11,499 nucleotides of DNA from Oscillospiraceae bacterium (GCA_017545325.1 JAFWOX010000022.1:1-11499), one strand, 5' to 3'; numbered from the stretch's first letter, positions 1 to 6,018 are shown. Numbers and translations: made by a program. The notes: a model not told the origin generated them from the letters alone.

Positions 1-128
1 GCTTCGCGCCAGCTTCCCCCAGGGGAAGCCAGGGGGGCTCATCGGTCCCCCGTCCCGCCGCAGCGACTGCCTTCCCTTGGGGGAAGGTGGCACGGCGCGT
101 CTCACGGAAGCGCCGTGACGGATGAGGG
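1..128. repeat. Palindromic intergenic repeat, left edge may be cut by the window
   Basis: Three hairpins follow one another: 12-19 with 22-29, 70-76 with 81-87, and 91-98 with 110-117 (8 bp, CACGGCGC/GCGCCGTG). They end in a tail reading GACGGATGAGGG. From memory, this arrangement (CCTTCCC...GGGAAGG, then a GC stem, then GACGGATGAGGG) is a common dispersed repeat of gut Clostridia; no copy number could be checked here. The first possible start codon (GTG at 115) of the following permease ORF lies inside the right arm of the third hairpin, so the repeat and the coding frame are fused. Confidence 0.6.
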
Positions 129-1311
129 ACATTCCCATTTGGGCGGCAGCCGCAGCAGAAACTGGGGCGGGAGGTATCTCCGCCGATTGCTTAGTCGTAA
201 TGTTGGTCGCAGTTGCCTGAGCATGGTGCTGGCAGCTCTGCTGGTGATTGCCTTTGGCGCCCTTACAGGGCTCCGGGGTTTCTACCGGGAGCTGTATCAG
301 AACGTGGAGGTAAAACCGGTGATTTCCGGCGGTCTGGACTATGATCGGGCGGTCAAGATCGCAGAGAGCGGATATGTGCGGGATCCCTACTACGAATTTT
401 GCTCCAAGGACGCCGTAGTTGAGATGAACAACACAGAGATCATCTTTGTGAACCGCTTGGACCGCCGGGTACAACTGCCCATTGTCTGGCAAACAGGCCT
501 GGATGAGGAAACCGTCATGGATTCCAACGACCGGTACTGCATCATCACACAGGGTTTTGCGGATTCTCTGGGTCTGGGCCTCGGAGATAAGGTCCGGGTA
601 AACGAGACAAATTGGTGGCTTCATGTGACGAACAATGGTAATGACCCCCTGAAGGAGGGGGAAACGGTCATGGAACGACGAGACGCTCGGCGGCCTTTCA
701 TGGAAATCGCGGGCCTCATCCAAACGGACGCGCTGGATACGACCACCTATGTCGCCGCCAATACCTGGAATCGGTACACCTTCCTGTATTCTGAGTCTGG
801 CTTCGGCCTGGACATAGCGGAATACACCCTGTTGGACTACCATAAAGCGACGGAATTCTCTGACTATGCAAAGCAGGTCATCTCCCGTTCTGAGAAAAGT
901 GCTCAGTTGAGAATAGATACCTCTTATGCTGACCGGATGTATAAGATCCATCGGCTCATTGAATCCCTGTACCCCCTGGCGGTGGCCGCGGCCCTGCTCC
1001 TGGGCGGGGTGCTGCCGGGGCTCATTGTGCTCCATGGCTCAAAAGAAATCAGTATTCTCCGGGCTCTGGGAGTGCGGGCAAAGGACTGCGTGATCCTGTA
1101 CACCCTTGCCGAAGTCCTGTGCGCTCTGGCGGGGCTGGTGCTGGGCATCGCGGCGGTGATCGTGGCCCTGCGCCCGGAGCTGGGAGAAGTGATCGTCCCC
1201 TTTGCGATCTACCTAGCGGCCCATTTGGCAGCCTGTGCCTTGGGCAGCGGCATCTTCGCCTGGCTCTGCGCCCGGAAACGGGTGCTGGAACAGCTGCAGG
1301 CAAAGGAATAA
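115..1311 (+). CDS. FtsX/MacB-type ABC transporter permease, probably 5'-truncated
   Basis: This is an integral membrane subunit of an ABC exporter or lipoprotein-release-type system. It shows one hydrophobic segment at about residues 37-57, a soluble extracytoplasmic domain at about 60-280, and three closely spaced segments at about 285-308, 325-352 and 359-385. That is one FtsX domain. The cytosolic turn SKEISILRALGV (about 310-321) is the usual coupling signature of this family. No ATPase partner is in the window. The start is doubtful: GTG 115 is inside a repeat hairpin, the frame stays open back to position 1, and only a weak GGAAG precedes it. A basic stretch (YLRRLLSRNVGRS) just before the first segment is normal for the family, so the real protein is likely not to begin at the next ATG (223). 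The arrangement resembles the second half of large two-domain permeases of about 800 residues. I infer that the N-terminal half was lost or lies upstream. The gene is less GC-rich than its neighbours. Confidence 0.75.
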   Translation: MTDEGHSHLGGSRSRNWGGRYLRRLLSRNVGRSCLSMVLAALLVIAFGALTGLRGFYRELYQNVEVKPVISGGLDYDRAVKIAESGYVRDPYYEFCSKDAVVEMNNTEIIFVNRLDRRVQLPIVWQTGLDEETVMDSNDRYCIITQGFADSLGLGLGDKVRVNETNWWLHVTNNGNDPLKEGETVMERRDARRPFMEIAGLIQTDALDTTTYVAANTWNRYTFLYSESGFGLDIAEYTLLDYHKATEFSDYAKQVISRSEKSAQLRIDTSYADRMYKIHRLIESLYPLAVAAALLLGGVLPGLIVLHGSKEISILRALGVRAKDCVILYTLAEVLCALAGLVLGIAAVIVALRPELGEVIVPFAIYLAAHLAACALGSGIFAWLCARKRVLEQLQAKE

Positions 1312-1326
1312 CGAAGGACTCTTCCT

Positions 1327-1478
1327 GACCACGTGGTCGCCTCGCCGGCGGGGCCTTCCTTTCCCCGCGATGGGAAAGGATGCAAAGGATCGCCCGGGGA
1401 ACCTTCCGAATGGTTCCCCGGGGCCCCTCCTCCCGGCCAAGGGGGGCCGAATGCCCCCCATTGGATCCCCCCCCCCCC
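1327..1478. repeat. Cluster of intergenic palindromes with a C12 run
   Basis: Between the permease stop and the next recognisable element lie a perfect 12-base palindrome (1327-1338, GACCACGTGGTC), a 9-bp stem (1357-1365 with 1372-1380), an 11-bp stem (1393-1403 with 1412-1422, CCCGGGGAACC/GGTTCCCCGGG), a 7-bp G/C stem (1441-1447 with 1453-1459) and a run of 12 C (1467-1478). None is followed by a T tract, so they are not obvious terminators. The density of stems suggests a composite dispersed repeat. ORFs in this stretch are low-complexity and proline/glycine rich, so I do not call them genes. Confidence 0.6.
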
Positions 1479-1560
1479 GCATATGCCGACTGGTCACTTT
1501 GTTCTGCTGATAACTCCCGTTCCCCCGTCCCCTTGGTCATGTTAAGGAGATACAGACGGA

Positions 1561-1612
1561 GGTTACGGATTGCCACAACCGGTGATATCGGTCACTGGTT
1601 TCGCCATGACCG
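1561..1612. repeat. Short imperfect palindromic repeat (GGATTGCCAC...CGCCATGACC type)
   Basis: A 9-bp stem with one G-U pair (1577-1585 with 1592-1600) is flanked by GGATTGCCAC on the left and CGCCATGACC on the right. This frame resembles a dispersed element I know from gut Clostridia, with left end GATTGCCAC and right end CGCAATGAC. Membership is from memory and was not checked by search. Confidence 0.45.
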
Positions 1613-1646
1613 TTTCCGATAGTCTGCTGCTTTGTCTACAGTCTGA

Positions 1647-1676
1647 AGCCCTGCGGCATGGCGCCGCAGGGCTTTT
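1647..1676 (+). terminator. Intrinsic terminator-like hairpin
   Basis: A perfect 11-bp stem (AGCCCTGCGGC/GCCGCAGGGCT) with a 5-base loop (ATGGC) runs into TTTT at 1673-1676. The T tract is on the plus strand only; read from the minus strand the stem is followed by TCAGACTG. It can therefore end plus-strand transcripts coming from the permease, but it is 335 bases beyond that stop codon and is a poor terminator for the convergent sigE. Confidence 0.55.
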
Positions 1677-1726
1677 GGTTATGGGGCGAGCGAGCAAACC
1701 TCATGCCCGCTCCGGGCAGAAGCGGG

Positions 1727-2443
1727 TCACATGGCGATCTCCCGGGCCAGATCCCGCTTGAGCCGGGTGAGGATCCGCTTTTCCAGCCGGGAGATGTAGC
1801 TCTGGGAAATACCCAGGTCGTCCGCCACCTCCTTCTGGGTTTTTTCCCGGCAGCCGTAGAGACCGTACCGCAGGGTGATGATCCGCCGTTCCCGGGGAGA
1901 GAGCCGGTCCACCGCCCGGCGGAGCATGCTGCGCTCCGCCTCCTCCTCCAGAGGCTGCAGGATCAGGTCCTCCTGGGTACCCAGCACGTCCTCCAGCAGC
2001 AGCTCATTGCCGTCCCAGTCTGTGTTCAGCGGTTCATCCAGGCTGATCTCTCCCTTCCGGGAGGCACTCTTTCGCAGGAACATAAGGATCTCATTTTCGA
2101 TGCAGCGGGAGGCATAGGTGGCCAGCTTGATATTCTTCCCCGCATCGAAGGTGTTGATGGCCTTGATGAGGCCGATGGCGCCGATGCTGATCAGATCCTC
2201 CAGACCCGCGCCGGAGCTTTCAAACCGCTTGGCCACATAGACCACCAGCCGGAGATTTCGCTCGATGAGGATACCGCGCACCGAGGCGTCCCCCTCCGCA
2301 AGACGGGAGATGCAGTCCCGCTCCTCCTCCCGGCTCAGGGGCGGGGGGAGGCTTTCGCTCCCTCCGATGTAGAAAACAGGCGGCTTAAGCAGACGGAAGA
2401 GCCGGTGCAGCAGCCCGGTCAGCAGTTCTTTTGCAGCATTCAT
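1727..2443 (-). CDS. sigE: Pro-sigma-E, early mother-cell sporulation sigma factor
   Basis: This RNA polymerase sigma factor of 238 residues directs the first mother-cell gene set during endospore formation. Region 2 is clear ([16 protein letters not shown], then [16 protein letters not shown], then [16 protein letters not shown]), and region 4 ends with the helix-turn-helix [21 protein letters not shown]. The [18 protein letters not shown] segment after an amphipathic N-terminal stretch is typical of SigE and separates it from SigG, SigF and SigK. The first roughly 24 residues match the pro-sequence that SpoIIGA removes; by homology the cut would lie between F24 and Y25. I chose ATG 2443 because AAGGAG at 2455-2460 lies 11 bases upstream and the resulting pro-region length fits the family. 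An in-frame ATG at 2470 would add nine residues but overlaps spoIIGA and has no site of its own. It lies 19 bases after the spoIIGA stop, so the two form an operon. Confidence 0.93.
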   Translation of the reverse strand: MNAAKELLTGLLHRLFRLLKPPVFYIGGSESLPPPLSREEERDCISRLAEGDASVRGILIERNLRLVVYVAKRFESSGAGLEDLISIGAIGLIKAINTFDAGKNIKLATYASRCIENEILMFLRKSASRKGEISLDEPLNTDWDGNELLLEDVLGTQEDLILQPLEEEAERSMLRRAVDRLSPRERRIITLRYGLYGCREKTQKEVADDLGISQSYISRLEKRILTRLKRDLAREIAM

Positions 2444-2462
2444 CCCCGAATCAGCTCCTTTC

Positions 2463-3260
2463 CTATTCATCGCCGCCCAACAGGGCGGCGCAGCCGTCCC
2501 CGGGCTGCAGCGGCTCGGGGGAGAGGGCGGCCCAGACGCCGGGGGAGAGGGCTCCGTCTATGTATACCTGTTCCGGACGAAAGGCCAGGAGGAGGCCGTT
2601 TCCCCCCAGCGTCCGGTAGGGCAGGAGCCGAAAGCCCGGCCCCAGGACCGTGAGCCGCTCCGGCGCGGGGAGCCCGGCGGTGGCGAGCAGCCGGGCCTGC
2701 ACCTCCGGCTCCAGCAGCGGGAGCAGGGCGCGCTCCTCCGCGATCAGGGCCGGGCCGCCGGAGAGGGGTTCCCGCAGCCGGTTCCCCGTATCCCGAAGGG
2801 CGGTGAGCTCGATGCTCCGGCCTCCGCAGACCATCCGCAGCCTCGCCCTTCCGCCCCGCCTGCCGCTGAACCGGAAGGGCAGCGCGCATACCCCCAAGCT
2901 GATCCCCAGGGCGAAGACCAGGGCGCGGAGGGAGGCCCGGCCCGAGGTCCAGATCACCGCGGAGGCTGCCCCCGCATAGACGGCGCACATGGCCAGGAAG
3001 GCCAGGCCCAGCCGCCACAGGCCCTTTTCCCGCCCATAGGCGGCCAGCAGCATGGCGCAGAGGGCTGAGGCTTTCCCCGGCGCGGAGGCGGCAGGCGGCC
3101 AGAGGAGGGACAATAGGGTATAGGCGGCCCCCAGACCGGCCGCGGCCAGGAGCCGAAGCTTCCGCCGCCGCGCCTGGCAGAGCTTCCCCGCGGCCCACAG
3201 CAGCATCAGGTCCGATACCAGCTCGAAGAAGAGCAGACTATCCAGGTAAACTACCCTCAT
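2463..3260 (-). CDS. spoIIGA: Sporulation sigma-E processing peptidase SpoIIGA
   Basis: This membrane-embedded aspartic protease of 265 residues cleaves pro-sigma-E at the sporulation septum. The N-terminal half is a chain of hydrophobic segments beginning with [20 protein letters not shown], which matches the MKxYLD start of the family. The C-terminal half has the protease motif [15 protein letters not shown] with the catalytic Asp at residue 157, followed by the conserved [11 protein letters not shown] block. In Bacillus the protein is activated by SpoIIR from the forespore; that partner is not in this window. The start at 3260 is fixed by alignment with family N-termini, although no Shine-Dalgarno sequence precedes it. 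A longer frame back to 3401 gives extra residues that do not look like family sequence and crosses the promoter. It is transcribed together with sigE. Confidence 0.92.
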   Translation of the reverse strand: MRVVYLDSLLFFELVSDLMLLWAAGKLCQARRRKLRLLAAAGLGAAYTLLSLLWPPAASAPGKASALCAMLLAAYGREKGLWRLGLAFLAMCAVYAGAASAVIWTSGRASLRALVFALGISLGVCALPFRFSGRRGGRARLRMVCGGRSIELTALRDTGNRLREPLSGGPALIAEERALLPLLEPEVQARLLATAGLPAPERLTVLGPGFRLLPYRTLGGNGLLLAFRPEQVYIDGALSPGVWAALSPEPLQPGDGCAALLGGDE

Positions 3261-3266
3261 GGCTAT

Positions 3267-3301
3267 ATTGTACAGACCGGAGCGGGGATTGTCCGTCGAA
3301 A
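3267..3301 (-). promoter_or_regulatory. Candidate sigma-A/Spo0A promoter of spoIIGA-sigE
   Basis: On the minus strand, CGGACA (3295-3290) and TACAAT (3272-3267) are separated by 17 bases. The alternative hexamer TTCGAC (3300-3295) is separated from the same -10 by 22 bases. Overlapping the -35 area, the plus strand reads CGTCGAAA (3294-3301), one mismatch from the Spo0A-box core TGTCGAA plus A. Spo0A control of the spoIIG operon from a promoter with wide spacing is established in Bacillus; its application here is inference. Only six bases separate the -10 from the start codon, so the message would have almost no leader. Confidence 0.5.
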
Positions 3302-3378
3302 CGGCGGCGGGGAAAAATCCCCCGGAGCCTGTTAATTCCCGCGCTTTTCGGGAAGAATAAGCCTGAATTCTCATGTAT

Positions 3379-3384
3379 AGGAGG
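3379..3384 (+). promoter_or_regulatory. Ribosome binding site deciding the start at 3391
   Basis: A perfect AGGAGG lies six bases before ATG 3391. It falls inside the coding sequence if the upstream ATG at 3373 were used, which argues for the shorter product. Confidence 0.8.
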
Positions 3385-3390
3385 CGGCTT

Positions 3391-3786
3391 ATGACGACCA
3401 TTCAGGCCAGCTTTGATCAGGTGGACCTGGCGGAGCTGGCGATCTCCAGACTTCGCCGGGCGATCCCGGGTATCGCCCTGGATTACTCCGGGCCGCGGGA
3501 CAGACTGCCGGGGGACGCCCCCTTCCGGGCCTCCGTCCTGTACCCCGGGGGCTCCGCGGGTCTGCCCCACACGGGTATGGGCCAGGGAAGGGACCCCCTG
3601 GGGAGCCGGGTGCTGTTCACCGGGGATATCCTGGGTCTGCCCATCTACCGGAGCGGCGGGGCGGATCTGCGCATCTGCGTTTCGGATGAGGAGGCGGAGC
3701 GGGCGGGGGCCATGCTGGTCAACGCCGGGGCCCGGGGGGTGAAGAAGACGGTGCGGCCGGCGCGAGGCGCCCCGGCGGGGAATTGA
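3391..3786 (+). CDS. Uncharacterised small protein, divergent from spoIIGA
   Basis: I do not recognise a named family. The 131-residue product has no signal peptide or membrane segment. Its ends look like two related beta-alpha-beta units: residues 3-28 (TIQASFDQVDLAELAISRLRR) and about 92-118 (DLRICVSDEEAERAGAMLVNAGARGV). They are joined by a proline/glycine-rich linker with no obvious catalytic residues. The pattern of a strand, then a helix containing AExAI, then an R-rich end recalls small stress or regulatory proteins with ferredoxin-like halves; this is a guess at fold, not function. The start is set by a perfect AGGAGG. It is transcribed away from spoIIGA from a shared 130-base region, and a separate promoter follows it, so it may be monocistronic. 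Confidence 0.7.
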   Translation: MTTIQASFDQVDLAELAISRLRRAIPGIALDYSGPRDRLPGDAPFRASVLYPGGSAGLPHTGMGQGRDPLGSRVLFTGDILGLPIYRSGGADLRICVSDEEAERAGAMLVNAGARGVKKTVRPARGAPAGN

Positions 3787-3789
3787 AGC

Positions 3790-3818
3790 TTGCTTCCCCG
3801 GGCGGATGAGGGTACAAT
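3790..3818 (+). promoter_or_regulatory. Candidate sigma-A promoter for the hydrolase-like gene
   Basis: TTGCTT (3790-3795) and TACAAT (3813-3818) are exactly 17 bases apart. Transcription would begin near 3825, about 25 bases ahead of the ATG at 3851. The position also argues against an ATG at 3806, which would lie within the promoter. Confidence 0.5.
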
Positions 3819-3850
3819 GGGAGCAAAGTTCCGCAAAGGGGGAGAAAAGC

Positions 3851-4834
3851 ATGTGGCTGGCAGCGATCATCCTGGCCCTGGCGGCGTTGACGGGATTCAT
3901 GGCCTGGAGCCTGTTCCGCCGGGCCTTCCGCCGTCCGGCCTCCGTGGATCCGGAGGATGAGGCAGCCCTGCAGAGCTCCCGCTGGTTCGCCTACGGTCCG
4001 ATCCTGAAGCCGGGGGTCAGATGGCTGCGGGAGCAGCCTTGGCAGGAGGTGACCGTCTCCGGGGAGGACGGGGCGGAGCTCCGGGGGCGCTGGCTGCCCG
4101 GCGGCGGGGAGAAGCCCGTTCTGCTTCTGATGCACGATTACGGCTCCGGACCCTGGCTGGATTTCTGCCTCACCGCCCGCTGGGCCATCCGGCAGGGCTG
4201 GGGGGTGCTCCTGCCCGCGGAGCGGGCTCATGGGGAGAGCGGCGGAACGTATTCCACCCTGGGCCTTCTGGAGGGGGGCGACTGCCTCCGGTGGGCGGAA
4301 CAGGAAGCGGCTCTGGCGGGGCCGGAGCGCCGACTGGTGCTGGGGGGCGTCGGACTGGGGGCTGCGGCGATCCTCTCCGCCCTGGACCGGGGCCTGCCGG
4401 AAAACGCTGCGGCGCTGCTGCTGGATTCCGCCTTCTATTCCCCCAAGGCGCAGATCAGGTACATGCTGCGGCAGCGGCTCCATATGCGCACCTTCCCCAT
4501 CCTTCAGCTCCTTTCCCTTTATGCCCGGATCGCCTGGGGCAGGGGGCCCGGCAGCCTGGACGGAAGGGCGGCTCTGGAGCGGAACGAGGGCATCCCCGTA
4601 TTCTTCGCCCATGGCAGGAAGGACAGCATGACGCCCTATGACGAGACGGAGCGGGCCTATGCCGCCTGCAGGGCCCCGAAGCGGCTGTTTACCGGGGAAA
4701 ACGCGGGCCATGGCGGCTGCGCCTTCGGGGAAGCGGAGCGGTACTATACCGCATGGGAGGACTTCCTCCGGAAGGAGCTGGGGGAGCGTTTTCCCCTGCG
4801 GGAGAAGACGAAAAACCACGCGAAACGGACTTGA
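3851..4834 (+). CDS. Membrane-anchored alpha/beta-hydrolase-fold protein lacking the nucleophile serine
   Basis: The 327-residue protein has an N-terminal hydrophobic anchor (residues 1-20, WLAAIILALAALTGFMAW) followed by an alpha/beta-hydrolase domain of the YqkD/BAAT-like kind. The HDYG oxyanion strand is at 95-98, the ERAHGESGGTYSTLG loop follows, the acid is at D258 in HGRKDSMTP, and the histidine is H287 in NAGHGG. The nucleophile elbow reads G-V-G-L-G, with Gly168 (codon GGA at 4352) where the family has Ser. The oxyanion HG is also changed to HD. The acid and base are kept, so this may be a pseudoenzyme or use another nucleophile. The start at 3851 is preceded by AAAGGGGGAG six bases upstream. 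No operon partner is evident; a tRNA promoter begins at its stop codon. The substrate is unknown. Confidence 0.85.
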   Translation: MWLAAIILALAALTGFMAWSLFRRAFRRPASVDPEDEAALQSSRWFAYGPILKPGVRWLREQPWQEVTVSGEDGAELRGRWLPGGGEKPVLLLMHDYGSGPWLDFCLTARWAIRQGWGVLLPAERAHGESGGTYSTLGLLEGGDCLRWAEQEAALAGPERRLVLGGVGLGAAAILSALDRGLPENAAALLLDSAFYSPKAQIRYMLRQRLHMRTFPILQLLSLYARIAWGRGPGSLDGRAALERNEGIPVFFAHGRKDSMTPYDETERAYAACRAPKRLFTGENAGHGGCAFGEAERYYTAWEDFLRKELGERFPLREKTKNHAKRT

Positions 4835-4859
4835 CAAGGCAGGGTACATGTGGTATTCT
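4831..4859 (+). promoter_or_regulatory. Strong sigma-A promoter of the tRNA-Ser gene
   Basis: A consensus TTGACA (4831-4836) is followed after 17 bases by TATTCT (4854-4859). The predicted start near 4866 is about five bases before the mature tRNA. The -35 hexamer contains the TGA stop codon (4832-4834) of the upstream gene. Confidence 0.85.
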
Positions 4860-4870
4860 CAGAAAGCTTT

Positions 4871-4962
4871 GGAGAAGTACCCAAGAGGCCGAAGGGGCTC
4901 CCCTGCTAAGGGAGTAGGCGGTGTTGAGCCGCGCCCGGGTTCAAATCCCGGCTTCTCCGCCA
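4871..4962 (+). tRNA. tRNA-Ser (anticodon GCU), CCA encoded
   Basis: The gene is 92 bases long with a long variable arm, as expected for a class II serine tRNA. The acceptor arms GGAGAAG (4871-4877) and CTTCTCC (4952-4958) pair perfectly. The anticodon stem CTCCC/GGGAG (4898-4902 with 4910-4914) encloses CTGCTAA, with anticodon GCT at 4905-4907, which reads AGC and AGU. The T arm CCGGG TTCAAAT CCCGG is intact. Discriminator G 4959 and CCA 4960-4962 are encoded. It has its own promoter and terminator and is a single-tRNA unit. Confidence 0.97.
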
Positions 4963-4963
4963 T

Positions 4964-5001
4964 GGAAAAGCCCTTTTGTCTTTGGACAAAGGGGCTTTTC
5001 C
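4964..5001 (+). terminator. Terminator of the tRNA-Ser unit
   Basis: A 17-bp stem with one G-U pair (4964-4980 with 4985-5001), with core AAGCCC...GGGGCTT and loop TTTG, begins one base after the CCA. The tail carries only TTTT, which lies inside the symmetrical stem, so the long A/U outer pairs serve both as stem and tract. Confidence 0.8.
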
Positions 5002-5063
5002 CATCCTGTTCACCGATCCGGGCGGGCAGTCTGCTCTGCGCCCGGCGAGAGGATCTGGGGAAA

Positions 5064-5726
5064 TTGAAAGAAGAGAAAAGAATCATCCTTCTGGAGTGGC
5101 TGCGCATTGCCCTGGGGCTCCTGGTTTTCGCCTTCGGGGTGCATCTCACCATCTTCGCCAATATCGGCCTGGCGCCCTGGGACTGCTTGGGCATGGGCAT
5201 CGCCGCCCATACGCCCCTGAACTACGGCCTCAGCATGACCTGCATCGCCCTGGCGGTGCTGGGGATCGACCTGCTCCTGCGGGAGCGGATCGGATGGGGC
5301 ACCGTGATCGACGCCCTGCTCACCGGGAATTTCGTACAGATGTTTAGCGACCTGAATCCCTTCCCCCTGAACAACAAGCTCTGGCTGGGCGTCCTGCTGA
5401 TGCTCGCGGGCTTTGTGTTCATGGCCCTGGGCATGTGGATCTACATGCGGGGGCAACAGGGCTGCGGACCCCGGGATTCCCTCCTGGTGGGGCTGGGGAA
5501 ACGGCTGCCGAAGATCCCCATCGGCTTGGTGGAGATCCTCCTGTGGGCGGCAGTGCTCCTGTGCGGCTGGCTCCTGGGGGGACCCGTGGGCATCGGCACC
5601 CTCATCAGCACCATCGGCGCGGGTGCGGTGATGCAGCTGGTATACAATCTGCTCCGCTTCGATCCCCGCACCCTGCGCCACAGGAGCTTCATGGAGGTCC
5701 TGCGGGTGCTCATGGGAAGGAGCTGA
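5064..5726 (+). CDS. YczE/YyaS/YitT-family integral membrane protein
   Basis: The product has 220 residues with about five or six hydrophobic segments. It carries the two related family signatures: GLAPWDCLGMG at residues 35-45 and GCGPRDSLLVGLG at 133-145, each at the end of a hairpin of membrane segments. It also has the LLGGPVGIGTL block near the C-terminus. Members are widespread in Firmicutes; the biochemical role is not established. There is no ATG before the first membrane segment. I chose TTG 5064 because it lies just before KEEKRIILLEWLRIALG, with GAGAGG and GGGG a few bases upstream. The start is therefore less certain than the gene. A 7-bp hairpin (5018-5024 with 5039-5045) sits just upstream. 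The gene has no promoter I can see and may be read through from the tRNA terminator. Confidence 0.8.
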   Translation: MKEEKRIILLEWLRIALGLLVFAFGVHLTIFANIGLAPWDCLGMGIAAHTPLNYGLSMTCIALAVLGIDLLLRERIGWGTVIDALLTGNFVQMFSDLNPFPLNNKLWLGVLLMLAGFVFMALGMWIYMRGQQGCGPRDSLLVGLGKRLPKIPIGLVEILLWAAVLLCGWLLGGPVGIGTLISTIGAGAVMQLVYNLLRFDPRTLRHRSFMEVLRVLMGRS

Positions 5727-5763
5727 GCCGTCCCGGTTCCTCCGGCATGGGCAGAGAAACCGG

Positions 5764-5804
5764 AAAAAAGGAGCGCAGCCTGCTTGAAACAGCAGACTGC
5801 GCTC
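5764..5804 (-). terminator. Intrinsic terminator on the minus strand
   Basis: A 14-bp stem with one mismatch (5804-5791 with 5784-5771) and a 6-base loop (GTTTCA on the minus strand) is followed, after one C, by TTTTTT (5769-5764). Read on the plus strand there is no T tract, so it does not serve the upstream yczE-like gene. Confidence 0.7.
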
Positions 5805-5885
5805 TGACAGCAATGGGCAGGAGTGAGGAGCCCAATGTTATCCACCCGTTTGATATGGGTCCGGATCATCCTCGTCATGATCTAT
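5764..5885 (-). ncRNA. Candidate small RNA on the minus strand, about 120 nt
   Basis: An extended -10 (TGATATAGA, minus strand, 5900-5892) would start a transcript near 5885. It would run through a hairpin (5837-5830 with 5818-5811) whose 11-base loop reads UCCUCACUCCU, and end in a strong intrinsic terminator with a T6 tail. The CU-rich loop is complementary to Shine-Dalgarno-type sequences, as in several Gram-positive regulatory RNAs. The minus-strand frame through it does not stop before the terminator and has no ribosome site, which argues against a coding role. It belongs to no RNA family I recognise. Confidence 0.35.
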
Positions 5886-5993
5886 GGTTCTTCTATATCA
5901 GACGGAATCTTCCGGAAGAAGTTCCCTTTATTCCGGCGCAAACCGTCACTTTTTTCGGCATGGGGAAACGGCGTCCGGGCCGCTCTTTCTTGA
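5835..5993 (+). CDS. Possible 52-residue ORF with a hydrophobic N-terminus (uncertain)
   Basis: ATG 5835 is preceded by AGGAGTGAGGAG ending four bases upstream, a strong ribosome site. The frame runs 52 codons to a TGA inside the -35 box of apgM. The product begins MLSTRLIWVRIILVMIYGSS, a possible membrane segment, and continues basic (FRKKFPLFRRKPSLF). It overlaps the candidate minus-strand RNA, whose CU-rich loop is the complement of this ribosome site, so both may not be real. I recognise no family and see no clear plus-strand promoter. Confidence 0.2.
   Translation: MLSTRLIWVRIILVMIYGSSISDGIFRKKFPLFRRKPSLFSAWGNGVRAALS
5892..5900 (-). promoter_or_regulatory. Extended -10 element for the candidate small RNA
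   Basis: TG-A-TATAGA reads on the minus strand at 5900-5892. No good -35 is seen at 17 bases (TTCTTC), which extended -10 promoters can tolerate. Confidence 0.35.
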
Positions 5994-6018
5994 CGGGGGG
6001 GCGGGACAGTGTTACTAT
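5990..6018 (+). promoter_or_regulatory. Sigma-A promoter of apgM
   Basis: TTGACG (5990-5995) and TACTAT (6013-6018) are separated by 17 bases. The start would be near 6025, giving a leader of roughly 48 bases. Confidence 0.75.

Noticed and set aside
1312..1680. CRISPR array or short protein genes in the hairpin patch
   Set aside because: The palindromes differ from one another and are not evenly spaced; the ORFs are low-complexity products of GC-rich repeats.
2444..2470. Upstream ATG for sigE at 2470
   Set aside because: It overlaps the spoIIGA stop, has no ribosome site, and makes the pro-sequence longer than expected; ATG 2443 has AAGGAG upstream.
1658..2653. 331-codon open frame on the plus strand
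   Set aside because: It is antisense to sigE, which is certain; the frame begins within the terminator hairpin and shows no family features.
3261..3401. Longer start for spoIIGA
   Set aside because: The added residues do not resemble family N-termini and the stretch contains the likely promoter.
3719..4849. 376-codon open frame on the minus strand
   Set aside because: It is antisense to the hydrolase-like gene and proline/glutamine rich with no motifs.
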